Of a DNA stretch of 64,000 bases, positions 21,216 through 32,958 are shown one piece after another. The translations under genes and the position numbers were made by a program. Source of the stretch: Manduca sexta (taxonomy: Eukaryota; Arthropoda; Insecta; Lepidoptera; Sphingidae); NCBI RefSeq assembly GCF_014839805.1, contig NC_051119.1:10409245-10473244 (forward strand), written 5' to 3'. Numbering within the stretch: the stretch's first letter is position 1; the number at the start of each line of letters is the position of its first letter. The notes under the pieces were generated by a model. It did not search any database, was not told the DNA's origin, and saw nothing but the letters and a program-made list of their open reading frames with translations.

Positions 21216-22404
21216 TCCTATCTCTACCAATTCTACTAAATAATGATACCAAAAATACTATGCACGCAAAACGCCCGCGGCACCATGTTAACCATTTACA
21301 GCAAGTTATGACGTACATAATCCGATTATTAACGACTCGCATATTAACGGATTTCCATTCATTAAAAATTACTTATACAATCGTGACTCGTACGTGGTCG
21401 GAACCGCAATTTTTTACGCCCCGATCGCGTTCGCACAGGGCCGGATCAAGTGAAAAAAATTGATACAAATTCATGGTGTAATGAAAAACGAATAATCTAC
21501 GGGCATTCGGTCGGACATTCGTGTATTGAACCGTTATGCGATCGGGTCGCGCATCGCTGCGTTTTCCCTTTTTCCAATTTATGTTCCAATTTTGCTATTG
21601 TGATATTTTCTGAATTTCTGAGACCTAAATGCGTTCCTGCGTTTGTGGTTGTTTTTCAGGAATTAAAAACATATTTCCGCAAGTTTTTATTGGTGGTAAT
21701 ATTTGTGAGATTGAAATGTGGCAAGTTGAAGTTGGTACTTAGGAATAAAACCGAGCGCTGTTTGCAAAAATCATTGAACTTTAACCGCATATTTGAAATT
21801 TGGTCTGCTATTTAGAGAGACTAATTTACTCATGAGCAAGGTTGTCGACTCATTTCATGCTATGTGGAATGGATTAGTTTTATAATTGGATAAAGCGCAC
21901 GATACACGATACTAAATTGTACCATAAAGATTAGTTTATACCAGCTGCTTACGTATTTATGAAAAATTTGCTAAACTAATTTTGATGAATATACAGATTA
22001 AGACATTGCGATAATACTTGACTTCTTGAAAAGAGTACAATAAGTTACTCGAATCGTAGACGGAAATAAAAAAGTTTTTCTTTCGAATAAAATAAATATC
22101 AATATAAAGATATTAATAATGTCACTATTACCAAATCTAAGAGAATTTGTCGCTGCGGTAACATCACACTTTTACTCAGAAATACACTCACGTACACTCT
22201 ATATTCGCACTAAACAAAATGATCAAAAGATCTGAAAAGCAAAATGGAAACTGGAATTTTTGATAAAAATATCCTTCAGGGATGATTTTAAGCATCAAAC
22301 ATAAATACGAGTATGTGATTTCATTAATAATGCAATTTGAAAATGTCCCTGTATAACAATAGTAAACAAATAGGGATTTGTTCGACATTTATTAAAGATC
22401 TATA
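21216..22404. other. Unassigned; longest chance frame
   Basis: 21260-21560 is relatively GC-rich (cgcccgcggcaccatg, gatcgggtcgcgcatcg). A 121-codon + frame (21450-21815) begins at GTG, has no in-frame ATG near its start and no recognised domain, so I do not call it a gene. The rest is AT-rich. Confidence 0.35.
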
Positions 22405-22420
22405 AATTTATTAAAGATCA

Positions 22421-22603
22421 TAATGATTTCTTATGTTTACGCGAATGTTAGACATTGAAATAAAACTAAAACTATTTAGCGGGTTTTATCGCGGTTTTTT
22501 ATATTATTATTTTCTCCCGACGTTTCGAAGACTTTGCAGCCTTCATGGTCACGGGGGGACTGACCCCCCGTGACTTAAGTGAGTGAGTTTTTAGTTTTAT
22601 TTC
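22421..22603 (-). mobile_element. PLE-P, complete with 16-bp TSD
   Basis: AATTTATTAAAGATCA flanks it at 22405-22420 and 22604-22619. Plus-strand order: taatgatttcttatgtttac, gcgaatgttagacattg, gggttttatcgcgg, tctcccgacgtttcgaagac, cagccttcatggtcac. A perfect 11-bp fold-back (22548-22558 / 22564-22574, loop actga) and a reversed tail piece gttttatttc end it. Confidence 0.85.
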
Positions 22604-22657
22604 AATTTATTAAAGATCAATTCTCATCACATAAAACACTGTTATATATGATACTTT

Positions 22658-23036
22658 ATCACTGACCACCTCGAAGGCGTAGTTGTAATTGTACACGATA
22701 TGAGTGCGACCACCGCACTGAGGTCCTGGGTTCGAGTCCCGGGTCGGGTCAAAATATTTGTCATTGGGTTTTTCCATCTTAAAAAAATTGTGTTACAGTT
22801 CGGAGTAAGGAATTTGACGGTGTGATACCCCGTGCCTCGAAAAACACGTAAAGCCGTTGGACCTGCGCCTGATCTCTCTCCGGTTATGTCGGATTGCCGT
22901 CTCACCGAACTATGAGAGTGAAGGAAAAGAAAGTGCTTGTGTATTGCGCACACACTTAAGAATTATAATATCTCTTGCGTGCCTGATCTCCGTTGAGATT
23001 GACCGCCGTGGCCAAAATTCGGTTAGAAAGGAATCA
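22658..23036 (+). mobile_element. SINE-J, full length
   Basis: tRNA-like head (aaggcgtagttgtaattg, B box gggttcgagtcc), then gtgataccccgtgcctcg, cgtaaagccgttggacctgc, gcctgatctctctccgg, gattgccgtctcaccgaact, atctccgttgagattgaccg. The antisense 103-residue frame (22642-22953) is an artefact of the SINE. Confidence 0.85.
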
Positions 23037-23302
23037 CTTATCACATATAATAAACCTTAAGATTTCTAAACACTTCAAAGAAAAAACTATGAATTCGAAT
23101 AGCTCTATGTTCTAGGTAAGGGTGAAAAACAACGCGCTTTGCATAATAAACTCCCTTGTCTGGGAAGTTTCGAGTGACGTGACATTGAGAATAATATCGA
23201 AAAACGCCTTTGAGCCTCGGGAGTTTCAAGCTTTTTTGAAACTGGCTTTGAATAGATAAGTTATGTGAAAGGAACTTAATAAAAGGGATGATATTGTTCA
23301 AT

Positions 23303-23434
23303 TGTAGTATCTAGGTAGATATTGTAACTTTAACTTTTCAGACGACCAACCTCAATAGTTCATGAAGGCTGCAAAGTCTTTGAAATGTCGCGACAAAATT
23401 ATAATATAAAAATCGAATAATAGTTTTATTTCAA
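23303..23434 (+). mobile_element. PLE-P
   Basis: aggtagatattgtaacttta, cgaccaacctcaatag, tcatgaaggctgcaaagtct, ttgaaatgtcgcgaca, then tagttttatttcaat. GAAAC is changed to GAAAT here, so this core is broken. Confidence 0.75.
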
Positions 23435-24290
23435 TCAATAAAAGAATACATTTTTGTAATAAAAGTAATATGCCGGCTTCGTAGCCGGCAATAGTTTCTT
23501 TCACGTATTAAACAATTTGAGGAAATAACAAAAAATACTGGAAATGTAGTCTGAAATTGATATAGTGATATCTGAAGTCTATATTATAGTCTTTGATATG
23601 TTTTTAACAACTTTACTATTTAACTTTACTTTATTCATATACTTGGATATTTATAATCAGGATACACACAATATTACGTATTAAGACGCATTAAGTAACA
23701 TTATTTCCTAAATTGTATTAAATTAACCAAAAGACAAACAGTCTTATCCGCATTATAAAACAGTGTAGATTAATACGTGAAAAATCTTGTTTTGTTCCGC
23801 AACCCGCACATTGCTACGCGTGAAAGCGTAGAGTGCTACAAAGCTACGCCGGAACCACGCACTTGGCGTAACGTACTACGCCAGTTGCTACAACGCTTTC
23901 CGCTGGCTTGCGTATCTGCAATCTATGAACATTATGCTACGCAGTATACAAACACCTATTTACCTATATCTTGAAACTTAAAACTAGTAAGGTCGGTTCA
24001 ATGCATTTTAAAACCTAGTGCTAAACTATCACGGTCTATAATTAAAACCTATTTATGAATATGCATACCGCATTGTGTGTTCAGTTGAAAGTAATGACTT
24101 GTGTGCATTGATAACTTCCGATGCGGTGCAATAGAGTGTGAATTGATCGTTCTACCGTCACGAATCGTATAAGCGCATTAGAATGTTGCATCAATAATGT
24201 ATTTCCATTATGTAACGTATTTTATTCGTATTTATAAATATTTTCGAAGAGTAAATACTGCGTAAAGTAATTACAGTATAACAATGTTGA
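23435..24290. other. Unassigned; TACGC-rich block
   Basis: 23795-23945 is GC-richer and repeats the word TACGC/GCGTA many times in both orientations (gctacgcgtgaaagcgtaga, cttggcgtaacgtactacgc). The rest is AT-rich. The 65-residue frame at 23777 covers the block but has no known domain. Confidence 0.35.
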
Positions 24291-24418
24291 CTTTGAAATA
24301 AAACAATGTTTCCAATTTTGTCGCCGCTTTTATATTATAATGTTTTCTCGGTGTTTGGATGACTTCGCAGCCTTCATGGTCACAGGGGGCTGAGGTGTTG
24401 GTGATACGTGACTTAAGG
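24291..24418 (-). mobile_element. PLE-P fragment
   Basis: ttgaaataaaacaatg, ttgtcgccgcttttatatta, ttttctcggtgtttggatga, ttcgcagccttcatggtcac, gctgaggtgttgg. The GAAACGTC box is mutated. Confidence 0.7.
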
Positions 24419-24861
24419 AATCATTGTAATACGTTTTTCAATGTGTATAGTCAATAATCACTATTTAGTTAAAAAAGGCTCATAACAATACTATTAGTCA
24501 TAGTTTCAATTCTTTTTTTTTGCAAAAGTCAAAACATGTTTTAACTTTCTCAACTGTTTTTACAATAGTTATAGTCTCGATAATATCTTCTTTTTGCAAA
24601 ATCAAAATATGGTTTAACATTTCCACAATGCCCCACAAAAGTACTCTTATTATTTTCTAAGAATATAGACATGCAAATAAAGCAGGATTAACTGAAACAT
24701 CTAAATTGAAAGTGAACGAAGAACGACTAAGCGTTAAAAATGTAAAGAAAAATTAAGAATCGACGTAACCAGATCTCAGGAGTTTGTGGTTTCGTTAATA
24801 ATAAAACCGCATATCTAGGCTCTTGGCTCTGGCAAGTTATATAAACATAGTAATTATTATT
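24419..24861. other. Unassigned AT-rich stretch
   Basis: A near-duplicate pair, cttttttttttgcaaaagtc (24511) and cttctttttgcaaaatc (24587), each followed by aaaaca/aaata..tggtttaac, suggests a local tandem duplication of about 80 bp. Confidence 0.35.
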
Positions 24862-24874
24862 TTATTACATTATA

Positions 24875-25207
24875 ATAGCTGCCCGTGCTCAGCATTGGGC
24901 AAGTATATAATATCAGCCCTGTATTATATACTTGCCCACTGCTGAGCACGGGCCTCCTCTACTACTGAGAGGGATTAGGCCTTAGTCCACCACGCTGGCC
25001 CAGTGCGGATTGGTAGACTTCATACACCATCGAAATTCCTATAGAGAACTTCTCAGATGTGCACGATGTTTTTCTTCACCGTTAAAGCGAACGATAAATT
25101 CACGAGATGATTTTAGAAAAGTCAGAGGTGTGTGCTCTTGGGATTTGAACCTGCGGACATTCGTCTTGGCAGTCCGTTCCACACCCAACTAGGCTATTGC
25201 CGCTTCA
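24875..25207 (-). mobile_element. SINE-D with inverted 3' terminus inside its TSD
   Basis: TTATTACATTATA flanks it at 24862-24874 and 25208-25220. The SINE proper (head at right, 3' end at left) continues leftwards into an inverted copy of its own last 31 bp (arms 24882-24912 and 24922-24952, 30 of 31 matches, 9-nt loop). The inverted piece lies inside the duplication, so it formed during the insertion event. Confidence 0.9.
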
Positions 25208-25232
25208 TTATTACATTATACTAAAGGTCTAT

Positions 25233-25440
25233 TTCACAACTTCAGAGTAAATTCTACTCGGCTCCAGTGGCGAAGCGTCCATACAACTTGATTCCTACCG
25301 GCTTCCCTTTTAAGCTTATTTACGTTTGTCTTAGTTTTTGATTTCTGTAAAATTGACCATGATACGATAAATAGGGTCTTTTGTCTCTGCATCGGCTTAC
25401 CTTTTGAAAAAATCACTCTTCGCCACTGCTCGGCTCATAA
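25233..25440 (-). mobile_element. SINE-G, long form
   Basis: ctcggctccagtggcgaagc, tgattcctaccggcttccct, ttacgtttgtcttag, aatcactcttcgccactgct. The mirror-like 'cgaag' ends resemble 41608-41735. Confidence 0.55.
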
Positions 25441-25529
25441 ATGTACGAGTATAAGGCCATAAAATACAAAACTCACACTCTAATCTATGCTCCCAAACAA
25501 ATGATAATAAAAAAGTACTATCTCATCTA

Positions 25530-25960
25530 TATATATGTACTAAGTACTAGATTTGGCGTTCCAAACATTCACTGTGTCAACTGAATTGAACTGCAATACG
25601 TTCAAACTGACTTTAGTATGGTCAATATTGATACTCGTGGTCGTGTACGGAGTAGAGCTCATAACATAAAAACGCGAATCTAAGTGCAAACCTGGATTTT
25701 AATTAAAAATATTAATCAAATAAGTAAAATTATTTATTGTTCAAGTAAATAAATAAATTATAAGTGATGTTTTGGTTGCCATTTTAGTTCAAATGTGAAA
25801 CAATTATTTATATGGACGTACTTGTCTATAGAATATACGTCAATGTTCTATAAATTAGTTAACCATGTAATTTGTATATTGTTTCTGTTGACAGATTACT
25901 AAACAACTATTGTAAATAGTACATTGACGTATATTCTATAGACACGAACGTACAAAATAA
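25530..25960 (+). mobile_element. MITE-L region with internal inverted repeat
   Basis: 25530-25690 matches 54270-54425 in reverse (ctagatttggcgttcc, ttgaactgcaatacg, gtgtacggagtagagctcat). 31-bp inverted arms at 25816-25846 and 25921-25951 agree at 29 positions (cttgtctatagaatatacgt..). A foldback or decayed DNA transposon is likely. Confidence 0.5.
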
Positions 25961-26390
25961 TAGTTTAAAATTTGTATCGATAAACCCCGCACATAACATT
26001 CGAGTAGACTAATATTTTAAACTATTTATTTAAAGCAATTTTAAATGATAAATCTCCAAAAGACACCTAGAATACTCATCGTATTATATCACAATTGAAC
26101 TGATATGAACACAATGTTTTACGCAGCTTAATTAACCATGATCATTCCATTATACATAGGAACAAGTTTCCCTAATCTCGTTCCCTAGGGACTTGTGCAT
26201 ACTCATCCAACACTAATGACTTGAACGTCCATTACACACTGTTTTTACGCTTTCATGGCTATTCGGACTTTGAAAACCGAGTGTCACGTCTTCGAAAAAG
26301 TAGTGACGTAGCATAATCCAAAAGGTTTTGTTTGCAGATCTGTTCGCGTGGAAATCTCTTAAGAGTTGAAAATTTTTCGGGATAGAATAA
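25961..26390. other. Unassigned AT-rich stretch
   Basis: No motif recognised. Confidence 0.3.
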
Positions 26391-26451
<61 letters not shown>

Positions 26452-26680
26452 GAGTCCCTATTTCCCTTGGTCACGCCATCACGCGTGAACGGCTGGACCG
26501 ATTTCACTATTTTTTTTTTTGTTGTGTTTGTTATTGTCAGGTGTAGGATCTTATGAAAGAAAAAATTATATAAGTTAAGCGGAACATTAGAAAATTTAAG
26601 AAAAGTTAATTTCAGCGATTGACAGAATGCGCGCTGCAAATTCATAGTTAAGACGGGACAACGTCTGTCGGGTCAAATAG
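26391..26680 (+). mobile_element. Helitron with (TA)28
   Basis: TC at 26391-26392 after an A, then a pure (TA)n run to 26448, then ggaccgatttcactatt, cagcgattgacagaatgcgc and caacgtctgtcgggtca. The end reads aaatag rather than CTAG. Same family as 5052-5354. The 128-residue minus frame through it is spurious. Confidence 0.6.
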
Positions 26681-26775
26681 TATTATGTATTAATTTAAGA
26701 CTTTGTATAAATGTGTCACGCGTCATCATCGCATTTACTTATAACAAATATCGCCATAAACTTTCACATTCTGAT

Positions 26776-27081
26776 ACTGGTGGCAGGTTTCTCATATATG
26801 AGAGTCCGCCTGGGTAAGTACAATCGCAATGTCTATTTCTACCGTTAAGCAGCAGAGTGTAGTCACTGTTGTATTCCGGTTTGAAAGACATTGTAGCCAG
26901 TATAACTACTAAACATAACTAGACTTAACACCTCATGTCTCAGGATGGCGAGCGCGGTGGATCACCAAACAATAGTTTACAATTTAAGGTGTTGGATGGT
27001 GTTTCTGCTGTTTATGCCCGTATGGCTTACCATCAGGCGAATAGCAAGCTCGTCTCGTCATTAAATGCAATAAAAAAATAA
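26776..27081 (+). mobile_element. SINE-C, full length
   Basis: ctggtggcaggtttctcata, gagtccgcctgggtaagtac, gtagtcactgttgtattccg, gatggcgagcgcggtgg, ttaccatcaggcgaatagc, then (A)n. The most complete + strand copy. Confidence 0.85.
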
Positions 27082-27580
27082 AACCATTCAATAATAGTAA
27101 GCGGTGATAAGATATTGAAAAATACTATCTATGTTTTATTGCCTGTTATTCAATTGCGAAAATAAAATGTAAATCCGTTATTAGCCTCAATATATATGAT
27201 CAGTTTGTATCTAGCATATAGCTGTGGATTTAATGAGTAAACAAAAAAACCTCACGGTATTTTGATATACTCTACGATACAATCTCAAATAACCAATACG
27301 TCAGATATTCTGATCGAAATACCTGCAATCGACAATTAATATTTCATATTACCTTCATAGTAACAATTTGATTTAATTCTAAGTGGACGGAAGATTGCGG
27401 TATCAAAACTGAATTTATATTAGCTGTTAAATTAAATTGTCTTATTGGAAGCCATTGAATATCTCTCGATAGATATTAAATTTTTAATCGCTTCTTCGAA
27501 GAGTCATGAATTAATTAGTTCTAGTTATTGACTTGATATTAAATGTTTAAGTGAATATTTTACTTCCTCATCTTGCCTCT
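27082..27580. other. Unassigned AT-rich stretch
   Basis: No motif recognised. Confidence 0.3.
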
Positions 27581-27591
27581 TATCTATACAT

Positions 27592-27861
27592 ACACACACA
27601 CACACACGCACACTACATCACGCATTTATCCTCGAAGGGGTATGTAGAGGCGCAACCTGGGCACCCACTTTTCGCCAAGTGTGTTCCGTCCCATGATGTG
27701 ATAGGGGGCGAGCCTATCGCCATATCGGGCACAAATTCCAGACTCCGGGCTGATACTAAGCAGAAAAACCCAAAAATCACTTTACCCGACCCGGGATTCG
27801 AACCCAGGACCTCAGAGCGCTGTCGCACCGCGCATGCAGTACAACTACGCCACCAAAGCAG
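27592..27861 (-). mobile_element. SINE-A, full length
   Basis: Plus-strand order: (AC)n, cgcatttatcctcgaagggg, gttccgtcccatgatgtgat, cgccatatcgggcacaaatt, ggattcgaacccaggacctc, actacgccacc. Flanks tatctatacat (27581-27591) and tatctatatat (27862-27872) look like an 11-bp TSD. The 122-residue + frame is antisense SINE. Confidence 0.88.
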
Positions 27862-27958
27862 TATCTATATATGTTGTAAAAAAGTTATAAATAGCATTAT
27901 AGACCACTTATATAGATAACGAATAACAACTGTAAAAATAACATATTTTTATTAATAA

Positions 27959-28946
27959 CTAGCTTCCGCCCGCAGCTTCGCCCGCGTGGATTTCGGGTTT
28001 CAAAAATGGAGAAGGTGCTCAATTTGTCGGGATGTTTTTTTAATTTATGGTGGTATGCAGGTGGTCCGATTGTCCGGTCAGGGTCTGATGATGGGATCCT
28101 GGTGAAATCGAAGGAACTTTTAACCATTAAGGTTGCACACGAAATGACGGAAGCTTAAAAATGGAGTAACTTCTCCCGTTTTCCCAATATTTTCCATCAC
28201 TGCTATGCTCCTATTAATTGTAGCGTGATGAAAAGTATACTATAACCAGCTCAGGAGTATGAAAAATAATTGTACCAAGTTAAGTTAAAATCCGTCGAGT
28301 AGTTTTTGTTTCTATAACGGCTATACAGACAGACAGACAAAAATTTTACTAATTGCATTTTTGGCATCAGTATCGATCCCCTAATCACCCCCAGTTATTT
28401 TTGGAAATATATTTCATGTACAGAATTGACCTCTCTACAGATTTATTATAAGTATAGATATGCAAAAGTAGCTCAAAAATTGTCCATAACGAAAACATGC
28501 ATTTTAAAGTAAAACAAAAGAAATAATATCGTGAAGCCAACCAATAAACTAATGATATATTAATTTTTGTGACTGTTCAATTTAGTCGGGTCCGCGATAT
28601 CACTTTTGTTGAGTTTCAGAACGCGACATTACATTATTATATTCTGTGCTCCAACGCACACTGCTTTGATGTTAGGAACACACCTACATTGCTTAGACAA
28701 CAGTGAACTTTATACAACAGCAATAAAGCTCAAATTGACTCTACGTATTAGTTAGAAAACGTTTGTATGGGAAATAGAAAAATGCTGTTTTGAGGATTTT
28801 CCCGGCAATTATTCGAATTTTTCTCACCTTTTAAACCTTCCCTAGACCTCCACGAATAATTCAAGACCAAGATAAGATAAATCCGTTCAGCCGTTCTCGA
28901 GTTTTAGCGAGACTAACGAACAGCAATTCATTTTTATATATATAGA
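27959..28946 (-). mobile_element. Composite Helitron, 988 bp
   Basis: Minus strand: TCTATATATATAAAAATGAA start (28946), end gcgaagctgcgggcggaagCTAG at 27959, between A and T. Its 3' half equals the short Helitron at 4461-4977, including that element's own TCTATACTTATAATAAATC start (near 28458). The 5' half matches 33944-34310. Nearly identical to 32959-33943. Confidence 0.88.
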
Positions 28947-29094
28947 TAGGTAATTTGTGTAACTGCGTTCTCTAATTATAAGTACCTACTTATATAAAAT
29001 TTTGCATACCGTTGAAACATGTTGAACATGTAATATATTTACCATCGTAATTTATACCATGTTTTATGCAAAATTCATTGATTTGATTTAATTT

Positions 29095-29274
29095 GAACAA
29101 AATCCATTTTTATGTCTGTCTCTGTGGTCTCGATTTTCACAAAATCTACTAAACGAATTTTTATTAAATTTGGTATGGAGATAGTTTAAGACCCTGTGAA
29201 GGTATAGGCTACATGAATATATAGGCCTTCATCCCGGATGACGCCATATGGGTGGAACCGCGAGCAAAAGCTAG
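29095..29274 (+). mobile_element. Helitron, 5'-truncated
   Basis: aacaaaatccatttttatgt, ctactaaacgaatttttatt, taaatttggtatggagatag, cgcgagcaaaagCTAG at 29271-29274. The next base is G rather than T. Confidence 0.6.
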
Positions 29275-29439
29275 GTAATATTATAAATACGATTTCAGTA
29301 GTCTGTCGGTTAGAGATAAACGGAGAAATCATTAACAAGGACCGCTTAGGATACGATTTGGCACACAAATCATGTCCGAAATTAACATATAGGTTAGTTT
29401 GTGTCCCGTGAATGTAAACAATAGGGCTTTTGTTCCAAG

Positions 29440-30060
29440 AAGGTCAATCAGACAGGAGCCACGTGCAATGCCTAGTAAGTTATATTTTGATAATACAAAA
29501 TAATTTATGAAAAAAAACATCTATACATATAAAACAAAATCCCTTTTTCTGTCTGTCTATGTTATCGATTTTCTCAAATTCTACTAAACGGATTTACTAT
29601 GAAATTTGGTGTAGAGATAGTTTAAGACCCTGGGAAGCTTATAGGCTTCTTTATCCCAGGAAAATATATAGCGGGACTTTACCCTGTAAAACTTATTCAC
29701 ACGGGCGAAGCTGCGAGCAAAAGCTAGTAAACAATATTATTAATATTGCTCCAAGAATCACGTAGGAGGGACCGCAATACCTAGTAATTTATTATTCCAT
29801 ACAAAGTATGATACAAAAAAATAAACATTATTATTGTTGACTTCTTCGAAGCTTGTACATAGAGGTTTTTGACCAAAGGTTCCCAATTCCTTGGTAATTT
29901 ATTATTTCTAATTAGTTATTATTACTTTGTAAGCTTCTTTGAAATAATTAGGCTTAGTTCTACATAAAATAACATTTCGGGACAAAATATTATTTCGCAA
30001 TTCCCTGGCAATTTGTTATTCTTGATTACAAATTGCCAAATACTTACTTAGTATACTGTA
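29440..30060. repeat. Degenerate tandem array, period about 114
   Basis: The core 'gcaattccctggtaatttattatt' recurs at about 29467, 29770, 29888 and 30000 with drift, each preceded by related text (cttcttcgaagc / aagcttctttgaa). The Helitron at 29520-29727 interrupts the array. Confidence 0.45.
29520..29727 (+). mobile_element. Intact 208-bp mini-Helitron
   Basis: A|TCTATACATATAAAACAAAA at the start and gcgaagctgcgagcaaaagCTAG|T at the end. Body: ctactaaacggatttactat, gtagagatagtttaagaccc. No coding capacity. Confidence 0.85.
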
Positions 30061-31011
30061 TAAAATAATAAGTTTGGCTATGTACGGCAAAACAGACGTA
30101 GATTCGCGTGAGAAAGAGTACTAATATTCCGGTATTTAACGCCTGTAATGATACTTTATATTTTTGTACACTCCCACGTGCATTCAAATTAAAAGAGCAT
30201 ATCTCACATAAACAGAATTTCATAATTTAAACTCTTTTATTAATGGAGTAAATATGCATTTTCATTAACACTCTAACAAACAAGTATGGGGTATTGGATA
30301 GATTAGAGTAATATCTTTTTTCGTGTCGTGATGCCATGAAAAAAAACCGTGGTATTGTAACCAATGTGTACAGTTTTTTTTTTATTTTATAAACATTTAC
30401 ATGATTTTTGGACAAGAAGCCTTCCCCTGAAAACGAAAAACGCGTGATGTACGAATTAGATCAAACGGTTAATATTAATTTTCAGGCACTGAAGTTAAAA
30501 CAAAGCCTACTATATAATAGACTGATTTAAATTTCGTAAACTCATGTAATAACGTAATAATGCTTCAACTTTTTTTTTATATATCGTGTATGCTTCGTTG
30601 GAGGTCCTTAAATAAATAACTAATAAATAAATAAATTACCCGTATTGTTACTGCACAAGTCTAATATAATATATTATATATAACTCACAGATAAGGCGTA
30701 GTTCCCAACCATTTTCTTACAAAGACATTCACCACTGATTTATTATATTTGCAAAGTGGAACATTTGCTTACTTTTTGTCGCGTTTCGTTTACCCAGAAA
30801 AGGATATATGCTATTTTTTACCTCGCCAACTGTGAACGGGGTAAAAAGTAATATACATTACCGTCAGCATCCAAGAAATGTTGGGGTGAAACAAGTAGAA
30901 CTTCAGGTGTGTAATGGTATTTTAAGTCTTGGATATGCTTCTGTAATGTTTAGGAAACAGCTGCACGACTTTTTTAGAATTGCTCATATTTCAAATTTTT
31001 TTAGATTATAA
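30061..31011. other. Unassigned AT-rich stretch
   Basis: 30415-30450 (gccttcccctgaaaacg, aaaaacgcgtgatgt) looks like a SINE tail. 30808-31011 has a 67-residue frame with no recognised domain. Nothing else recognised. Confidence 0.3.
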
Positions 31012-31325
31012 TATCAGTCCTGTGTTATATACTGTCCCACTGCTGATCACGGGCATCCTCTGCTACTGAGAGGGATTAGGCCTTAGTACCACGCTGACCT
31101 AGTGCAGGTTGGTAGACTTCACACACCTTCAAAATTCCTATAGAGAATTTCTCAGGTAAGCAGATTTCCTCACGATGTTTTCCTTCACCGTTAAAGCGAG
31201 CGATAATTCACAAAGAATACACACATAATCTTAGAAAAGTCAGAGATGTGTGCCCTTAGGATTTGAACCTTCGGCCATTCGTCTCGGCAGTTCATTCCAT
31301 ACCCAGCTAGGCTATTACCGCTTTT
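31012..31325 (-). mobile_element. SINE-D, full length
   Basis: 3' end atatcagtcctgtgttatat at the left, ctactgagagggattaggcc, cgatgttttccttcaccgtt, ggatttgaaccttcggcc (B box), cccagctaggctattaccgc (A box) at the right. Confidence 0.82.
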
Positions 31326-32958
31326 TGCAATTATTCTATTATTATTAGGGTTCTGACATAGCTCATGAAATTTTAGCGTGTTACCTCGGTCTACATCGAA
31401 AAGTGAAAGATGGTGATATTATATATAATTACTATTAGGACATTTTATATATGTGATTTCCTTCTATTTTTATCATACCTAGTCGTACCCAATTTGTTCG
31501 TGCCAAAAACTCCTAAAACGTATAACGAATATAGATATTTCCAGCAAAATTAATATTAAACAGTTCTACGGATAGAGCTAGAATTATTCAGATACCCCAT
31601 CAGAATATTTTACCCCATTAATGAAAGATTCTGTATAATAAACAAGTTAACGCGAACGCTGTGGAAATGTCTGCGAACTAAATATCCAAACAATATCATA
31701 ATTGATGCAAATGCGATACCGAATGGGAGAATCACGTGCCGTGTTTGTGAGCTTCAGTGAATATTGATGAGTTCAGCCCAATTTATACTTTACCCCAATT
31801 TAGTAGTTTACCCCTTAATTAACTCAACGGAACTTTTTACTACTTCTGCTTTGAACTTCAAAATTTAATGTTTTGAATTTATTTTCTAATTGTTGTAATT
31901 AAGGTTTCGATTAAAACTTACTGTTCTGTTTAATGGAACTGTTTTAATGAAAGACATTCATTAAAAATCGTTATTTTCTTGATCACTCATTGTGGACGCC
32001 AGCAAGTAACTGACGAAAAATAATACTTATAGTGATTAGGTAATTATTTTCTTCACAGGCATGGTAGAATACAATTATTATACCCAGCACAGTTCCTAGG
32101 CTTAACAAACCAATCAAATAGCGAAATTAGACTGCATCTCGACATTTTGGGAATGATATTTTATAAATTTTATTTTATATAATAAGCAATATCTACTCCC
32201 ACCCGCCTAGACTCCGTACACGTTACTATGAAGTTTGTATTCGTTTCAATTCTGTACTCACCCGGATGTGACATATATAATACCCGGAGAATTATAAAAA
32301 AATACTAATGTATGCATGACTGTCACTTTACGATTTCATAATCTAAAAGCTCTAATAATTAGAGCTCTTTGATTACTCACCAAGAGTCAATAACCCCTTT
32401 CTCAGAGTCTAATGAAAGCGTTATTAACTCTTGTTGAGATTTCACAGAATAATCATCAAATATTTTCAATCCAAGCGATTATTGGTCATTGCGAGAGACT
32501 AAAGTAATTATTATATTATGGCCAAAGTTTGGCTTTAAAGTGGTCAGTAAAATTAAAAACAGTTTTTTTACCTATTTATATGTGATATATACAAAATTTC
32601 AATAGTAATTTTGGGCGATGGTAGTGTAGATCAAATAATGGTCGTATTTCGACCAAATAATATTAATTTATTAAAAATTTTTTCGGTATGAGTATTAATA
32701 ACATTGTTACACTCAGTTTTATAATTTATGAAGTGCGTGCAATGTACCATCAAGCATTTCATGTCATTGAATACGTGATGCTATTTAAATAGATCACGCG
32801 CTAAAATATTCAAAATAAAATATCAAATATAAATACATTTCGCAAACAAATGCTTACATTTAAATATTTGCATTAGATGTTAACAAATAGATAAAAACTG
32901 AAAAGAGTGAAATATTTGTATTTTTCATGTTCAAACAAAAAAGCAACGGAATAATCTA
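31326..32958. other. Long unassigned AT-rich stretch
   Basis: The largest TE-poor segment. No frame above chance. A 9-bp palindrome (agctctaat / attagagct) lies at 32348-32366. Could be intronic or intergenic. Confidence 0.35.

Noticed and set aside
21450..21815. 121-codon + strand frame, among the longest in the window
   Set aside because: Starts at GTG with no in-frame ATG near the start, no recognised domain, basic/aromatic composition as in translated AT-rich DNA.
26259..26645. 128-codon minus frame
   Set aside because: About 20 residues are IY repeats from (TA)n, and the frame crosses a Helitron end.
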